Assembly (NCBI GenBank): GCA_045627885.1
Contig: JAZQOM010000073.1
Span: 1 to 22,737 of the forward strand
Direction: 5' to 3'
DNA: 22,737 nucleotides
Source of the DNA: CALCTE01 sp045627885
GTDB lineage: Bacteria > Bacillota > Clostridia > Oscillospirales > CAG-272
Position 1 is the first letter of the stretch; each line of letters begins with the position of its first letter. Positions 22,583-22,737 of the stretch are shown piece by piece. The translations under genes and the position numbers were made by a program. Under the pieces are notes generated by a model. The model had not been told where the DNA came from, did not search any database, and saw only the letters and a list, made by a program, of their open reading frames with translations.

Positions 22583-22737
22583 CTACACCGGATATGACGG
22601 CACTCGAGAAACGCCGCATTACTTTGTTCCCGCAGGACGGTCTTCACTCGGACTTACGGACAGTAAGCCCTTCGTTTGCCGCCTGCGGCGTCGCGTCCTG
22701 CGGCGTTTTCGAGCACCGCAGTTTCCGTTAGCTTTTT
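22583..22737 (+). repeat. Structured repeat, full copy after proA (reaches the window end)
   Basis: The copy starts CTACACC. An outer stem pairs CTCGAGAAACGCCGC (22603-22617, one bulged G) with GCGGCGTTTTCGAG (22700-22713). CGCAGGACG (22631-22639) pairs with CGTCCTGCG (22694-22702), overlapping the outer arm by three bases. The core hairpin CTTAC-GGACA-GTAAG is at 22653-22667 and a GCCG/CGGC hairpin at 22678-22689. It ends GTTTCCGTTAGCTTTTT, so it could act as the proBA terminator. It may continue past the window. Confidence 0.75.

Overview
The window looks like a chromosomal segment from an anaerobic, gut-type member of the Clostridia (Firmicutes). This rests on the Shine-Dalgarno sites (AAGGAG type), consensus vegetative promoters (TTGACA-N17-TATAAT type), a long type-2 isoleucyl-tRNA synthetase, a PyrR-family protein, the DapL route to diaminopimelate, an IspDF fusion, and small lipoproteins of clostridial type. 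No rRNA, tRNA, CRISPR array, transposase or integrase was recognised. The organism assignment is inference from gene content; species or genus cannot be read from the sequence.

Layout. 1-132 is the 3' end of a small membrane-protein gene with a strong terminator. 221-2550 is an AT-rich accessory-looking block: an XRE-type repressor (minus strand) divergent from a lipoprotein with a bacterial Ig-like domain and a membrane-anchored TPR-like protein. A consensus promoter carrying two 12-bp direct repeats sits between them. 2733-7152 (minus strand) holds a D,D-carboxypeptidase and ileS. 7302-9906 (plus) holds a small membrane protein, pyrR preceded by a possible 15-codon leader ORF, a cytidylate-kinase-like protein and a trigger-factor-like lipoprotein. 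10055-12316 is the serine pathway pair serC-serA. 12416-13660 holds acpP and an AEC-family permease. 13728-15885 holds ispDF (MEP isoprenoid pathway) and pfkA (glycolysis). 16356-18241 (minus) is the dapF-dapL operon for meso-diaminopimelate. 18348-20417 (minus) is a full-length U32 protein of the RlhA type. 20525-22574 is proB-proA for proline.

Most of the segment is housekeeping biosynthesis arranged as short operons with their own promoters and terminators. Two themes link the cell-wall genes: dapF/dapL make the meso-DAP (and, via decarboxylation, lysine) that enters the peptide stem, and the D,D-carboxypeptidase trims that stem.

The most unusual signal is non-coding. A family of structured repeats lies directly after the stop codons of pfkA (three tandem, diverged units at about 15891-16205) and proA (one unit, about 22583 to the window end). 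Units share a terminal stem, a core hairpin with arms CTTAC/GTAAG, and a T-rich tail. One unit looks like a precise internal deletion of another. I do not recognise this family; it could be a small mobile palindromic element or a structured 3'-UTR/terminator RNA.
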